64,000 nt of DNA from CBDEGK01 sp965237855. GTDB taxonomy: Bacteria > Pseudomonadota > Gammaproteobacteria > Pseudomonadales > Halieaceae. Made by a program: the position numbers and the translations under genes. The notes under the pieces were generated by a model. That model ran no database searches. It was not told where the DNA came from and worked only from the letters and a program-made list of their open reading frames with translations. Below, one piece after another: positions 8,554 to 16,080 of the stretch. The DNA is taken from the NCBI GenBank assembly GCA_965237855.1, contig CBDEGK010000004.1, positions 372,001 through 436,000 on the forward strand. The letters are read 5' to 3'. The first letter of the stretch is position 1. Each line of letters starts with the position of its first letter.

Positions 8554-9062
8554 ATAATGTTGAAGATGAACTCGCTATCCGCCGGGTGTTGGCAAACTAT
8601 TGCCGCGGACTCGACCGCATGGACAAGCCCTTGTCCTATTCGGTGTTTCATGCAGACGCGCCGGCGAATTACCACGACATGTACGAGGGCACAGGCCACG
8701 GTTTTATAGACTGGGTGTGGGAAGCCCACGCCGGCATGGAGCGTCATTCGCACCAGATCAGTAATATCCTGGTTGATATTGAAGGCGATGCAGCATTCAG
8801 TGAAGCTTATGTTACCGTGGCGCTGTGGACACTGCCGGACGATGCGGGCAAGCAACAGGAAATCATTGGTCGCGGTCGATACCTGGATCACTGGCAAAAG
8901 CGTGCAGGTAGCTGGGCCATCAGCGCCCGCGAACACGTGTTAGATATGCAGACTATTCACCAGCTGGAATCGCCCACCACCAGCAGAGGCTATGTCAACG
9001 AACAGTCGCGGCGGGATGAGCAGGATGCCTCCTACCAGGTACTGTACGGGAGTGAATCATGA
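8550..9062 (+). CDS. SnoaL-like / NTF2-fold protein (SnoaL_4 type)
   Basis: This 170-residue protein starts with the pattern typical of SnoaL-like dehydratase/isomerase-fold proteins (EDELAIRRVLANYCRGLDRM). A middle HSHQISNILVDI strand and a C-terminal WAISAREHVLDMQ strand fit the same fold. The family includes LinA-like dehydratases, ketosteroid isomerase relatives and aromatic-ring dioxygenase small subunits. I chose the ATG at 8550, which overlaps the preceding stop as ATGA, over an in-frame TTG at 8538. Its place between DUF3604 and a serine hydrolase suggests an auxiliary catabolic step. The actual reaction is unknown. Confidence 0.72.
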   Translation: MNNVEDELAIRRVLANYCRGLDRMDKPLSYSVFHADAPANYHDMYEGTGHGFIDWVWEAHAGMERHSHQISNILVDIEGDAAFSEAYVTVALWTLPDDAGKQQEIIGRGRYLDHWQKRAGSWAISAREHVLDMQTIHQLESPTTSRGYVNEQSRRDEQDASYQVLYGSES

Positions 9063-10321
9063 TCTATCGAGCGTTAGGATTTTCCCTTCTCTTCCTCTGT
9101 CTCCACCTGCCGACCGCCCAGGCGACGGACGTGATGGTGGGTGTGCCACCGACGATGGCGTCACAGGCCACGCTTAAAAATGCCCGCGAGCAACCCTTTA
9201 ACAAATGGACATTCTATAACGCCGGTGCGCCGCTGAATGTCGTGATGATTCCACGCCAGGGGAAAATCTCTCACTTCCTCTCAGATCGTATGGCACGGGA
9301 TTTCAGTGAACTGGACAAAACCTTCCGCGACAACGACGGCGATGCCCTGGTCGTGATCAAGGGCCGACGCATGATTCACCAGGCCTATTTCGACAATCCC
9401 GATTATCAGCACCGACAGCACGTCTGGTACTCCATGACCAAATCCCTGGTCAGTGCGGCGTTTGGAGTGCTGGTGGAACAGGGTGTGGTGCACCTGCAAA
9501 AGTCGCCGGCCTTTTACATCCCCGAACTCAAGGGTAGCGGTTTCGAAAGAGTCACGATCCAGAACGTACTCGACCACGACAGCGCACTGGATTTCAAGGA
9601 AACCTACACCAATTTTAATTCGGATTTCTTCCTGCATTATGCACCGGCCTTGAACATGGCTTTTCTACCTGGCGCCCGCGACGTGCAGCCCGGTTCCACC
9701 GAGATCTATGGCGTCCACGATTTTCTGGCCCGCTTTATCAAACCCGACATGACACTGATGCCAGGCCAGGCCTTTGACTACAACTCCAGCAATGCCGATG
9801 TGCTGGGTTGGTTGGTTGCGCGGATCAGCGGCGAGAATTTGCGCGACTTTATTCAGAAGAACATCTGGGCACAGATCGGTGCCGAGCACGACGCCTATAT
9901 GGCCGTGGACCGCGCCTTTATGCCGGTGGCAACCGGCGGTATGAACTCAACGGCGGCGGATGCAGCACGCTTCGGCATGCTGATTCGAGACCGGGGACAA
10001 TTCGGTGGCAGGCAGGTACTGCCGGAAGCCTGGATGGACGACATGCTCAAACTGGAACCTCGTCTCAGCAACAATATGAAGACCAATCCCAAGTACGCCG
10101 ATGAACCGTGGCAGGCGTATCACAACATGTGGTGGATTCTTGATGCGGAAAAAGGCGAGTTCGCCGCGGTGGGTATCCACGGACAGGTCATCTACATCAA
10201 TCGCAGTACCGACATCGTAATAACCTGGTTCTCCAGCCAGGCCATGGCGTCCGCAGCACGCAACCCGGTATTTAGCGCCAAACTGGCAGCCGCCCGAGAG
10301 CTAGCCAACAACCTCCGCTAG
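9059..10321 (+). CDS. Exported serine hydrolase of the class C beta-lactamase family
   Basis: The 420-residue product has a signal peptide (cleaved near AQA, about residue 22). The SxxK catalytic motif is SMTK (125-128), and FDYNSSNADVLG (about 240) supplies the tyrosine motif. The fold covers esterases, D-aminopeptidases and lactamase-like hydrolases; in catabolic settings members act mostly as esterases. It overlaps the SnoaL-like gene by 4 bp (ATGA) and closes the operon. Its TAG stop lies inside the first arm of a long perfect inverted repeat. An ester or lactone formed by the nearby Baeyer-Villiger-type enzyme is a conceivable substrate, but nothing in the sequence proves it. Confidence 0.8.
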   Translation: MIYRALGFSLLFLCLHLPTAQATDVMVGVPPTMASQATLKNAREQPFNKWTFYNAGAPLNVVMIPRQGKISHFLSDRMARDFSELDKTFRDNDGDALVVIKGRRMIHQAYFDNPDYQHRQHVWYSMTKSLVSAAFGVLVEQGVVHLQKSPAFYIPELKGSGFERVTIQNVLDHDSALDFKETYTNFNSDFFLHYAPALNMAFLPGARDVQPGSTEIYGVHDFLARFIKPDMTLMPGQAFDYNSSNADVLGWLVARISGENLRDFIQKNIWAQIGAEHDAYMAVDRAFMPVATGGMNSTAADAARFGMLIRDRGQFGGRQVLPEAWMDDMLKLEPRLSNNMKTNPKYADEPWQAYHNMWWILDAEKGEFAAVGIHGQVIYINRSTDIVITWFSSQAMASAARNPVFSAKLAAARELANNLR

Positions 10322-10378
10322 GATCAAGGGGTCAGACTCCTTGATTTTGTTTTCAAGGAGTCTGACCCCTTGATCCTA
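10319..10378. repeat. REP/BIME-like inverted pair, copy 1
   Basis: Two perfect 26-bp arms (10319-10344 and 10353-10378) face each other across an 8-base T-rich loop. Each arm holds the 21-bp core also found at 24041-24061 and 24101-24121. The core contains CAAGGGGTCAGACTCCTTG and is itself a palindrome with one mismatched pair. The TAG stops of the two convergent neighbours lie at the outer ends of the arms. The hairpin may also act as a bidirectional terminator. Paired inverted palindromes at gene ends are typical of REP elements moved by Y1 (RAYT) transposases; that origin is inference. Confidence 0.8.
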
Positions 10379-10801
10379 GAAGTAGTCCGTCATCAGGTCG
10401 TCGACTTCCCAGAAGGCGCGCAGGGACAACACCTTGCCGTCGTCGTCGACTTTGTAAACCATCACCAGCTCACAACGCCCCACTGAACCGTCTGCCGAAC
10501 GGGTGGTAATGGTGCCCACATTGGCGCACTCATTCCCGCAGGCGAAGCTCTCACGGATATGGAAGCGGACCGTGCCAGGGCCGATGATGTTATCCCAGAA
10601 GCTGGCAATCGCCTCGATGCCGTGATGACCCTTACCCTCGGGATCCATCGGCGAAATCCCCACCGGGTCTTCCAGGGACGCCTCGGGATGGAAGTTGGCC
10701 AGCCAACCCTCCCGATCACCGCTCTGAACAGTTTCTATGGATCGAATCGCAGCGTCGCGGGCCGGATGGGGGGCGCGATTTTTCATAATTTCATGGGACA
10801 T
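10376..10801 (-). CDS. SnoaL-like / ketosteroid isomerase-fold protein
   Basis: This 141-residue protein has the small NTF2/SnoaL fold signature: an N-terminal helix, DREGWLANFHPEASLEDPVG, a GIEAIASFWDNIIG helix and the final strand pair KVLSLRAFWEVDD. Relatives isomerise or hydrate steroid-, polyketide- or terpenoid-like rings, and many are uncharacterised. A GAGGAAG ribosome-binding site precedes the ATG. It is transcribed away from thpR and converges on the serine-hydrolase gene, its stop codon lying in the REP-like repeat. It is the second SnoaL-fold protein within 2 kb; the two are not close sequence copies. Confidence 0.75.
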   Translation of the reverse strand: MSHEIMKNRAPHPARDAAIRSIETVQSGDREGWLANFHPEASLEDPVGISPMDPEGKGHHGIEAIASFWDNIIGPGTVRFHIRESFACGNECANVGTITTRSADGSVGRCELVMVYKVDDDGKVLSLRAFWEVDDLMTDYF

Positions 10802-10854
10802 GATGACTTCCTCAGTATTTCCAATCTGCTCTCAAGTGTATACCGTAACCAGCC

Positions 10855-11364
10855 ATGAGAGCCTTCTTCGCAGTTAAACCGGCACCGGAAATTTGCCTGG
10901 CCATTGATCACTGGCGATCGCAGAACTGGCCGCTGCTGGACAAGCCGGTGCCGATAGCAAACTTCCACATCACCCTCACCTTCCTCGGCAATATTACTGA
11001 ACGACAACTGGAGTACCTGGAACGTGGTGCCGCCGATATCAATCAGGGCGGCTTCGACCTCGAGCTGAATACCCTGGGTTACTGGCACAAGCCAGCGCTG
11101 ATGTGGCTGGGGAGCGACGAGGCACCCGAGACCTTGTTAGCGCTGGCGGGAAAAACCAAACAATTGGCCAAGAGTGCTGGCTTGAAGATCGACAAACGCA
11201 GTTACCTGCCTCACCTGACCCTGTCCCGCAAGGTCACAAGCCCGCCAACCGCAGCGCTAATCGAGCCGTGCTTTGCTTGTCACTTCGAGAGATTGTCACT
11301 GTACGAGTCAATCACCCGACCCACCGGTGCACAATACCGGGAAATAACCGGTTGGAACCTATAA
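10855..11364 (+). CDS. thpR: RNA 2',3'-cyclic phosphodiesterase (2'-5' RNA ligase family)
   Basis: The 169-residue product carries the two HxT motifs of the 2H phosphoesterase fold: HITLTF from His38 and HLTLSR from His120. Members hydrolyse 2',3'-cyclic phosphate ends of RNA and can join 2'-5' linkages in vitro. Length and motif spacing match the bacterial ThpR/LigT family. The start is the only ATG near the first strand, and the ribosome-binding site is weak. The gene shares a 53-bp spacer with the divergent SnoaL-like gene, and its 3' end overlaps the MAPEG gene's stop by 3 bp. Confidence 0.88.
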   Translation: MRAFFAVKPAPEICLAIDHWRSQNWPLLDKPVPIANFHITLTFLGNITERQLEYLERGAADINQGGFDLELNTLGYWHKPALMWLGSDEAPETLLALAGKTKQLAKSAGLKIDKRSYLPHLTLSRKVTSPPTAALIEPCFACHFERLSLYESITRPTGAQYREITGWNL

Positions 11365-11787
11365 CGTCGCCCGCAGGGCATTCACCGCCAACACAAAGAG
11401 AATCGTTGAATAGATAACAAACATCGTGACCCGCACGGTGACAATATTAACGCTCAATTGCCACAGCGTATGCACCGCCCGACTGCCCACATAAGCCCAG
11501 GCCAGGGCGAGATTCAGCCCCTGCCCTGCTCCGGCCAGCGCCAGTACCGCAACGCAGGCATAGAACAGCGTCGGCTGCTCCAGCAAGTTGGCGTAGTTGT
11601 GCGATACCCAGTTCACTTTCGCTGGCAGGGTTGACTCTATATCGCTGTAGCGACCACCGGGTTCAGAGCCAGCCAGATTCACATCGGCTTTGGCAAAAGC
11701 GCGAAAGCGCGCCACCAACATATAAAACGTAAGCAACATCGACCAGACAATCAATGCCGCCGCGGGTGCCAGGATAGGAGAATTCAT
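11359..11787 (-). CDS. MAPEG family membrane protein
   Basis: The 142-residue product has four hydrophobic segments. It also has the MAPEG-type conserved run VSHNYANLLEQPTLFY after the first loop and an SRAVHTLWQLSVN-type segment near the third helix. MAPEG proteins include glutathione-dependent membrane transferases and isomerases; bacterial members are mostly uncharacterised. I prefer the ATG at 11787 over an in-frame GTG at 11793 because GGAG lies at proper spacing from the ATG. It converges on thpR, the coding ends overlapping by 3 bp. Confidence 0.8.
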   Translation of the reverse strand: MNSPILAPAAALIVWSMLLTFYMLVARFRAFAKADVNLAGSEPGGRYSDIESTLPAKVNWVSHNYANLLEQPTLFYACVAVLALAGAGQGLNLALAWAYVGSRAVHTLWQLSVNIVTVRVTMFVIYSTILFVLAVNALRATL

Positions 11788-11831
11788 TGCCACAGCTCCG
11801 AGAAAAAAGTGGCAATGATAGTGCTACTTGC

Positions 11832-13127
11832 TCAGCCCTCGGTCAATGCCTTGCGATCAATTGTATCGCTATCAAGCTCAATCCCATTGAGCGTATCGAC
11901 CTGGTGTTTCAACCAGGAACTCAGCCAGAAGTTTTCGCTGTCGGCTAGCAGGGCTTCATGGGCACCGCGTGCAGCGGCAATCGCGCCGCCGTGATCAGGC
12001 TGCTGGGACAAGACGATATCAGTGAGATGGATCGCCTGCTCCATTTGCCCCGCGGCAATCTTTTCCTGGGCCCGCGCCACCAGGGCATCGGCTCCACCAG
12101 CCAGCTCGACCAGGTCAGCGTGTACAGAGGTTTGTGGCACGTTGTACAACTCGGTGGTGGACTTGTGCTTGAACCAACCAGCGTAATTTTCCCAGATGGC
12201 ACGAACGCTCCAGTTCACCTTGCCATAACCCTGCCCCACTTCAATCTCTGCTGGCACCTCAATTTCAGCCATCAGGGTTTCCACATCCTTGCCCTCATTC
12301 ATGCCCTTCACCACTTCATCGTGCACGTGGTGTATGGCCCTGTGCAGGCAATCCAACTCGGTTTCAATCAACTCCTTGCCCACCACGGGTTCGTGGTGGC
12401 CATAGAGAAGCAACTCTGCGCCCAGGTCCTTCACCACGTCTACCGCATGGGCCACGGTTAGCGCATCGCGATAACGATCACCACGAATGGTGACCAGGTT
12501 GGGGAAATGTCCGAAGGGGCAGCCAAACAAATTGCCGGTGAAAACAATCTTGTGCTGGGGTAGCCAGACTATCAGCGAGTCATTGGTTTCAGCGCCGGCA
12601 ACAGCAATGAGTTCCACCTCCAGACCGCCGAGGGTAAAACGGTGGCGATCTTCAAAGGTGATATCCGGCGAGGGAATATCCTGGGCGGGATAATCGGTGT
12701 AGCCCTGTTCATGGTAGTACTGAAAGGCGCCAGCCATCTTGTTGGCAAAGGCGAACGAGGAGCGGTCAGTACGAAATGGCGCCAGGCGCTTATCGTAGGC
12801 CTGGTGCTCGGCATTGCCGGTGGTGGTAATCAACTCCATGTCCGGGTTGTACTCGCGGAAATGGCTAACCCCACCCAGGTGATCGACGTGGCCCTGGGTC
12901 AGCACGCAATAGCGAATGCTGTGGTCTGAAAACTTCCCGTAATTTTGCCGGTGCACCGGCCCTTCAAAGAAGATACCCGCGTTGACGAGGATGTCACCCT
13001 CATCGGTTTCAATCAGGTAGGTATTGGAATAGCCCTCTGACATGACGATGAAGTCGTTGATCCTCTCGCCACCAAACTCAGCTGGATAGGGTTCTACTCG
13101 ACGCTTTTTGTATATGGGGTCACGCAT
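11832..13127 (-). CDS. Alkyl-sulfatase-like metallo-beta-lactamase-fold hydrolase
   Basis: This 431-residue protein combines a metallo-beta-lactamase domain (about 20-260) with an alkyl-sulfatase dimerisation-like segment (WSVRAIWENYAGWF near 300-315) and a helical tail. The metal motif reads TQGHVDH (77-83) where the family has THxHxDH, so the first His is Gln. YGHHEPVVG keeps a late His ligand, whereas the stretch VFTGNLFG appears to have Asn at a position usually Glu (alignment by eye). It may be a sulfate-ester or other ester hydrolase with an altered metal site. There is no signal peptide, unlike secreted SdsA-type enzymes. A GGAGA ribosome-binding site and a dedicated promoter with a palindrome precede it. 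Confidence 0.75.
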   Translation of the reverse strand: MRDPIYKKRRVEPYPAEFGGERINDFIVMSEGYSNTYLIETDEGDILVNAGIFFEGPVHRQNYGKFSDHSIRYCVLTQGHVDHLGGVSHFREYNPDMELITTTGNAEHQAYDKRLAPFRTDRSSFAFANKMAGAFQYYHEQGYTDYPAQDIPSPDITFEDRHRFTLGGLEVELIAVAGAETNDSLIVWLPQHKIVFTGNLFGCPFGHFPNLVTIRGDRYRDALTVAHAVDVVKDLGAELLLYGHHEPVVGKELIETELDCLHRAIHHVHDEVVKGMNEGKDVETLMAEIEVPAEIEVGQGYGKVNWSVRAIWENYAGWFKHKSTTELYNVPQTSVHADLVELAGGADALVARAQEKIAAGQMEQAIHLTDIVLSQQPDHGGAIAAARGAHEALLADSENFWLSSWLKHQVDTLNGIELDSDTIDRKALTEG

Positions 13128-13157
13128 TCTCAGGTCTCCGGCTTAATTGCGGAGACA

Positions 13158-13186
13158 AATATAATACACTCGTATTATTTAAGCAA
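13158..13186 (-). promoter_or_regulatory. Promoter with embedded operator-like palindrome
   Basis: On the minus strand TTGCTT (13181-13186) and TATATT (13158-13163) are 17 bp apart, a good sigma-70 spacing for the alkyl-sulfatase-like gene. The spacer is occupied by an inverted repeat, ATAATAC-ACTC-GTATTAT (13161-13178), with perfect 7-bp arms. A repressor of TetR type bound there would block the polymerase. The regulator is not encoded next to it. Confidence 0.55.
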
Positions 13187-13191
13187 GTGCG

Positions 13192-14418
13192 CTAAATCTG
13201 TCCATCTGCGTCAATAAACGCCTGCAGTACCTGGTACAGGTAGTCGCAGTCGTCCTCGGTCATGGTGGGATGACAGGGCAACATCACCCCGTTTTCCATG
13301 ATCTGGTCACAATTGGCCAGTCCCGCCGGATGTATCCGATAGTCATGCCCTTCCATCATAGGGTGGCGAGTGATATTGCCGGAAAAGATCACCCGGGAAA
13401 AAATGCCACTGTCTTCCAGGTGTATCTGTAGCTTGCGTCGGCTCCAGCCGGTTTCCGGACGGATCTGTATCGGGTAGCAGATCCAGGTGGTTTCGGTGTC
13501 GGGGATAATACTGGGCACAATGAACTTGTCGTGATGTGCTTCGAAGAACTGGTAATGGCGATTGAAATAGCGCTCGCGCAATTCCCACATACGATCGATC
13601 TTGTTCATCTGTTCGAGACCAAAGGCCGCCCCCGCTTCATTGGGAATAAAGCCGTAGGCCTGGTCCTCGAAAATAAACAGGGAGTCGTAGTCGACGCCAT
13701 CCAGTGGCTCGAGAAAGCGCCCATCGCTGTTTGCTACCTGGGTGCCGAACATGAACTTTTCCGAGGAGCGACCCCAGGCCCGCAGGCTGAGTGCGTGATC
13801 CAGGTATTTCTCGTCATCGAAGAACACCATGCCGCCGTTCCCCAGCGCGGTAATGATGTGATAAATCGAAAAACTGGTGATGGAGATATCAGCCCGGGTA
13901 GCGGTTTTCTTGCCACGCAGGGAGCCACCCAGGGTATCGGCACTGTCGTGCACCAGCTTGAGGTCGTGCTTGTCGGCAATCTCGCGCACCCGGTCCCAAT
14001 CACAAATGCCGCCGATCAGATCGGGAATCAGGATGGCCTTGGTATCCGTGGTAATAACATCCTCTATGGTATCTACCAATGCCTGGTAATCATCCAATCC
14101 CACATCGAGGAATACCGGCCGCAGGCCGGCGTGATAGATACAGGCCACATCGGCGGAGAAGGTCAGCGCCGGTGTAATCACCTCGGAGCCGGGGGGCAGG
14201 TTCAGCAACCGCATGGCAATCATCAGGGCCGATGAGCCGGAGTTCACCATCACTCCGTGTTGCTTGCCCATAAAGTCCGCCACCCGCTGTTCAAACTCAC
14301 AGACTTTAGCGCCGGGAATCAGGCCCATCGGATCAGACATGACTGCCATCACCGCATCGCGCTCAGCGTCATCAAACATGGCGCCGCCGTAGCGGATTTC
14401 ACGTTTCTCCAGCGGCAT
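13192..14418 (-). CDS. DegT-fold PLP/PMP enzyme, ColD/RfbH 3-dehydratase-like
   Basis: The 408-residue protein has the DegT/DnrJ/EryC1/StrS aminotransferase fold: NSGSSALMIAMR (about 59-70), HDSADTLGG with the PLP-pairing Asp158, and SITSFSIYHIITALGNGG (179-196). The Schiff-base lysine position carries His187, as in the dehydratases ColD and RfbH (E1), which use free PMP to remove a hydroxyl. The later FSRVIFSGNITRHP resembles the TRxLFAGNxxxQP segment of that branch. I see no [2Fe-2S]-binding cysteine cluster. The start follows a GAGGAG site two bases after the DUF35 stop. No sugar-nucleotide genes are nearby; the neighbours are acyl-CoA genes, so the substrate is unclear. Confidence 0.75.
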   Translation of the reverse strand: MPLEKREIRYGGAMFDDAERDAVMAVMSDPMGLIPGAKVCEFEQRVADFMGKQHGVMVNSGSSALMIAMRLLNLPPGSEVITPALTFSADVACIYHAGLRPVFLDVGLDDYQALVDTIEDVITTDTKAILIPDLIGGICDWDRVREIADKHDLKLVHDSADTLGGSLRGKKTATRADISITSFSIYHIITALGNGGMVFFDDEKYLDHALSLRAWGRSSEKFMFGTQVANSDGRFLEPLDGVDYDSLFIFEDQAYGFIPNEAGAAFGLEQMNKIDRMWELRERYFNRHYQFFEAHHDKFIVPSIIPDTETTWICYPIQIRPETGWSRRKLQIHLEDSGIFSRVIFSGNITRHPMMEGHDYRIHPAGLANCDQIMENGVMLPCHPTMTEDDCDYLYQVLQAFIDADGQI

Positions 14419-14420
14419 AA

Positions 14421-14852
14421 CTACTCCTCGATTACCTTAAACATCGGCAAAACAACGTCACCGCGGGGCACGAAACACACCTCCACCGGCAATCCGATTT
14501 GCAGAGATTCAATATCGGGCTGCACCAGGTTGCTGAGCATATGCCAGCCCTCCTCCAACTCGATAATCGCACCGACGTAGGGCGCATCGAATTCGGGCCG
14601 TTGCGGTCGGTGAATGACCGTGTAGCTGTAGAGCTCTCCTTTGCCGGAACTCTGCACCCAGTTGAGATTACCGGACAGGCACTGGTTACAAGCTATCTCC
14701 GGAATAAACACATAGGCACCACAGTCGTCGCAGCGCTGCACCATCAGCTCACCGCGCTTGCAGCCGTCCCAGTGTGGACGCGACATTTCCGTTACCGCAG
14801 GTACCGGCAAGCCGGGCCGGTTGAGTTTTTCAAGGTCGCCGTAGGTGCTCAT
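14421..14852 (-). CDS. DUF35 OB-fold protein with zinc ribbon, thiolase partner
   Basis: The 143-residue product has a rubredoxin-like zinc ribbon (CDDCG and CNQC) followed by an OB fold (GELYSYTVIHRPQRPEF onwards), the standard DUF35 arrangement. Such proteins form complexes with thiolase-like enzymes and are needed for their activity, as in Ltp2-ChsH2 steroid side-chain aldolases. I chose the ATG at 14852 because AAGGAGGTAAG precedes it and it overlaps the thiolase stop as ATGA. A start 12 codons further upstream would lie inside the thiolase gene and lacks such a site. Immediate neighbours are the thiolase-like gene and the dehydratase-like gene. Confidence 0.83.
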   Translation of the reverse strand: MSTYGDLEKLNRPGLPVPAVTEMSRPHWDGCKRGELMVQRCDDCGAYVFIPEIACNQCLSGNLNWVQSSGKGELYSYTVIHRPQRPEFDAPYVGAIIELEEGWHMLSNLVQPDIESLQIGLPVEVCFVPRGDVVLPMFKVIEE

Positions 14853-16012
14853 CGGCTTACCTCCTTGCCCAGCAGCATCACATCGCAAAACAGCGCGCCC
14901 GAACCGCCATTGCTCACCATCGCCACCTCCGCACCGGGCACCGTCACTTCGTCCGGCAACTGGTTGGTCAGCTGCTCATAGGCCGAGATGACCTTCTGCA
15001 ACATCTGTAAGGTACCGGCATGAGAAAAGGACAAGGTGCCTCCATTGGTCACCACCGGGTACTCGCCGCCAATTGAGATGCGCCCATCCATGACAAAGTC
15101 GCCCCCTTCCCCTTCATCACAAAAACCGAAGGCTTCAAACTGGCGGATGATTTCAAAGGAGAAGGGATCGTAGAATTCGCATACATCCACGTCCTCGGGC
15201 TGCAAGCCTGCTTGAGAAAAAGATCGCTCGGCGGCACGACGACCTACCCAGCCGTACTTATCCCACACCGGTGCCCGGGTATAGGCCATGCCCTGGCGAT
15301 CAGTGCCGCCGCCCAGGATATGAATCGCCTGTACGTCCATATCTTTTGCGCGCTCGGCGGTGGTCAGCAACAAACCGCCACCACCTTCGGAATTGATGCA
15401 GCAGTCCAGCAGATGAAACGGTGAGGTGACCATACGAGAATTCAACACGTCCTGCGGGGTTACCTCCCCTTTGCCATAGAAGCACCCCTTGGGATTTTTA
15501 TTGCCGTTGCTGCGTATGGTTGCCGCCACCTCTGCCAGGGCTTCCTGCCTGGTGCCATAAATCGCCATATGCCGTTGGGCACAGAAGGCGAACTCTGCCG
15601 CTGTATATAACCCCCAGCACTCGGAAAATTCGTTGGTGGGACGGGTCCAGGGCGAGGTCGCTTCACCGTAGGAGTATTCCCCGGCCTGGGCATTGGCAAT
15701 CATGATCATCTCAGCCTGGCCGGTGGCAATCGCTCCCGCCGCTTCCAGCACGGCGCCAATACCCATAAACTCGTTGCCCACCCAGCGCGGCTGGCAACGC
15801 AGCAACTGGGTGACCTCGCGCCCGTTCAATCCCCACACCGGCGTGCTGACATTGATGCCGTCGATATCGTCGATGCCTATACCGGCTTTGCGAATCAATT
15901 CCCGAAACACTTCTAAAACCAGGCTGGTATCGGTTTCTCCCTCGAGGCGTCGCGCCTGTTGCGTGTTGTGGCTGGCAACGATGACGACGTCTTGCAAAGT
16001 ATTGTTATTCAT
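14849..16012 (-). CDS. Thiolase-like (SCP-x/Ltp2-type) protein, probable aldolase
   Basis: The 387-residue product has the thiolase fold with NAQAGEYSYGEAT, INSEGGGGLLLTT, CEFYDPFSFEIIRQFEAFGF and a C-terminal SNGGSGALFCDVML strand. The nucleophilic Cys in the N-terminal loop and the Cys-Gly motif near the C-terminus of true thiolases are absent, while a His remains in GGTLSFSHAG. Together with the overlapping DUF35 gene this points to the Ltp2-like group. Those enzymes cleave beta-hydroxyacyl-CoA thioesters by retro-aldol reaction, notably in steroid side-chain degradation. It heads a three-gene minus-strand unit and is divergent from a crotonase gene 68 bp away. Confidence 0.8.
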   Translation of the reverse strand: MNNNTLQDVVIVASHNTQQARRLEGETDTSLVLEVFRELIRKAGIGIDDIDGINVSTPVWGLNGREVTQLLRCQPRWVGNEFMGIGAVLEAAGAIATGQAEMIMIANAQAGEYSYGEATSPWTRPTNEFSECWGLYTAAEFAFCAQRHMAIYGTRQEALAEVAATIRSNGNKNPKGCFYGKGEVTPQDVLNSRMVTSPFHLLDCCINSEGGGGLLLTTAERAKDMDVQAIHILGGGTDRQGMAYTRAPVWDKYGWVGRRAAERSFSQAGLQPEDVDVCEFYDPFSFEIIRQFEAFGFCDEGEGGDFVMDGRISIGGEYPVVTNGGTLSFSHAGTLQMLQKVISAYEQLTNQLPDEVTVPGAEVAMVSNGGSGALFCDVMLLGKEVSR

Positions 16013-16080
16013 CCCGCCAGAATAGCACCGGAACCCTGGTTGTATTAGTCTGGTTCACCTTAGTTATAGGAGAGTACGAC

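Noticed and set aside
10319..10378. Ordinary rho-independent terminator only
   Set aside because: A terminator role is possible, but the same 21-bp core recurs at 24037-24125 inside an operon, which marks it as a repeat family.
13531..14235. 234-codon open frame opposite the DegT-like gene
   Set aside because: The minus-strand product has all fold motifs; the plus-strand frame has none.
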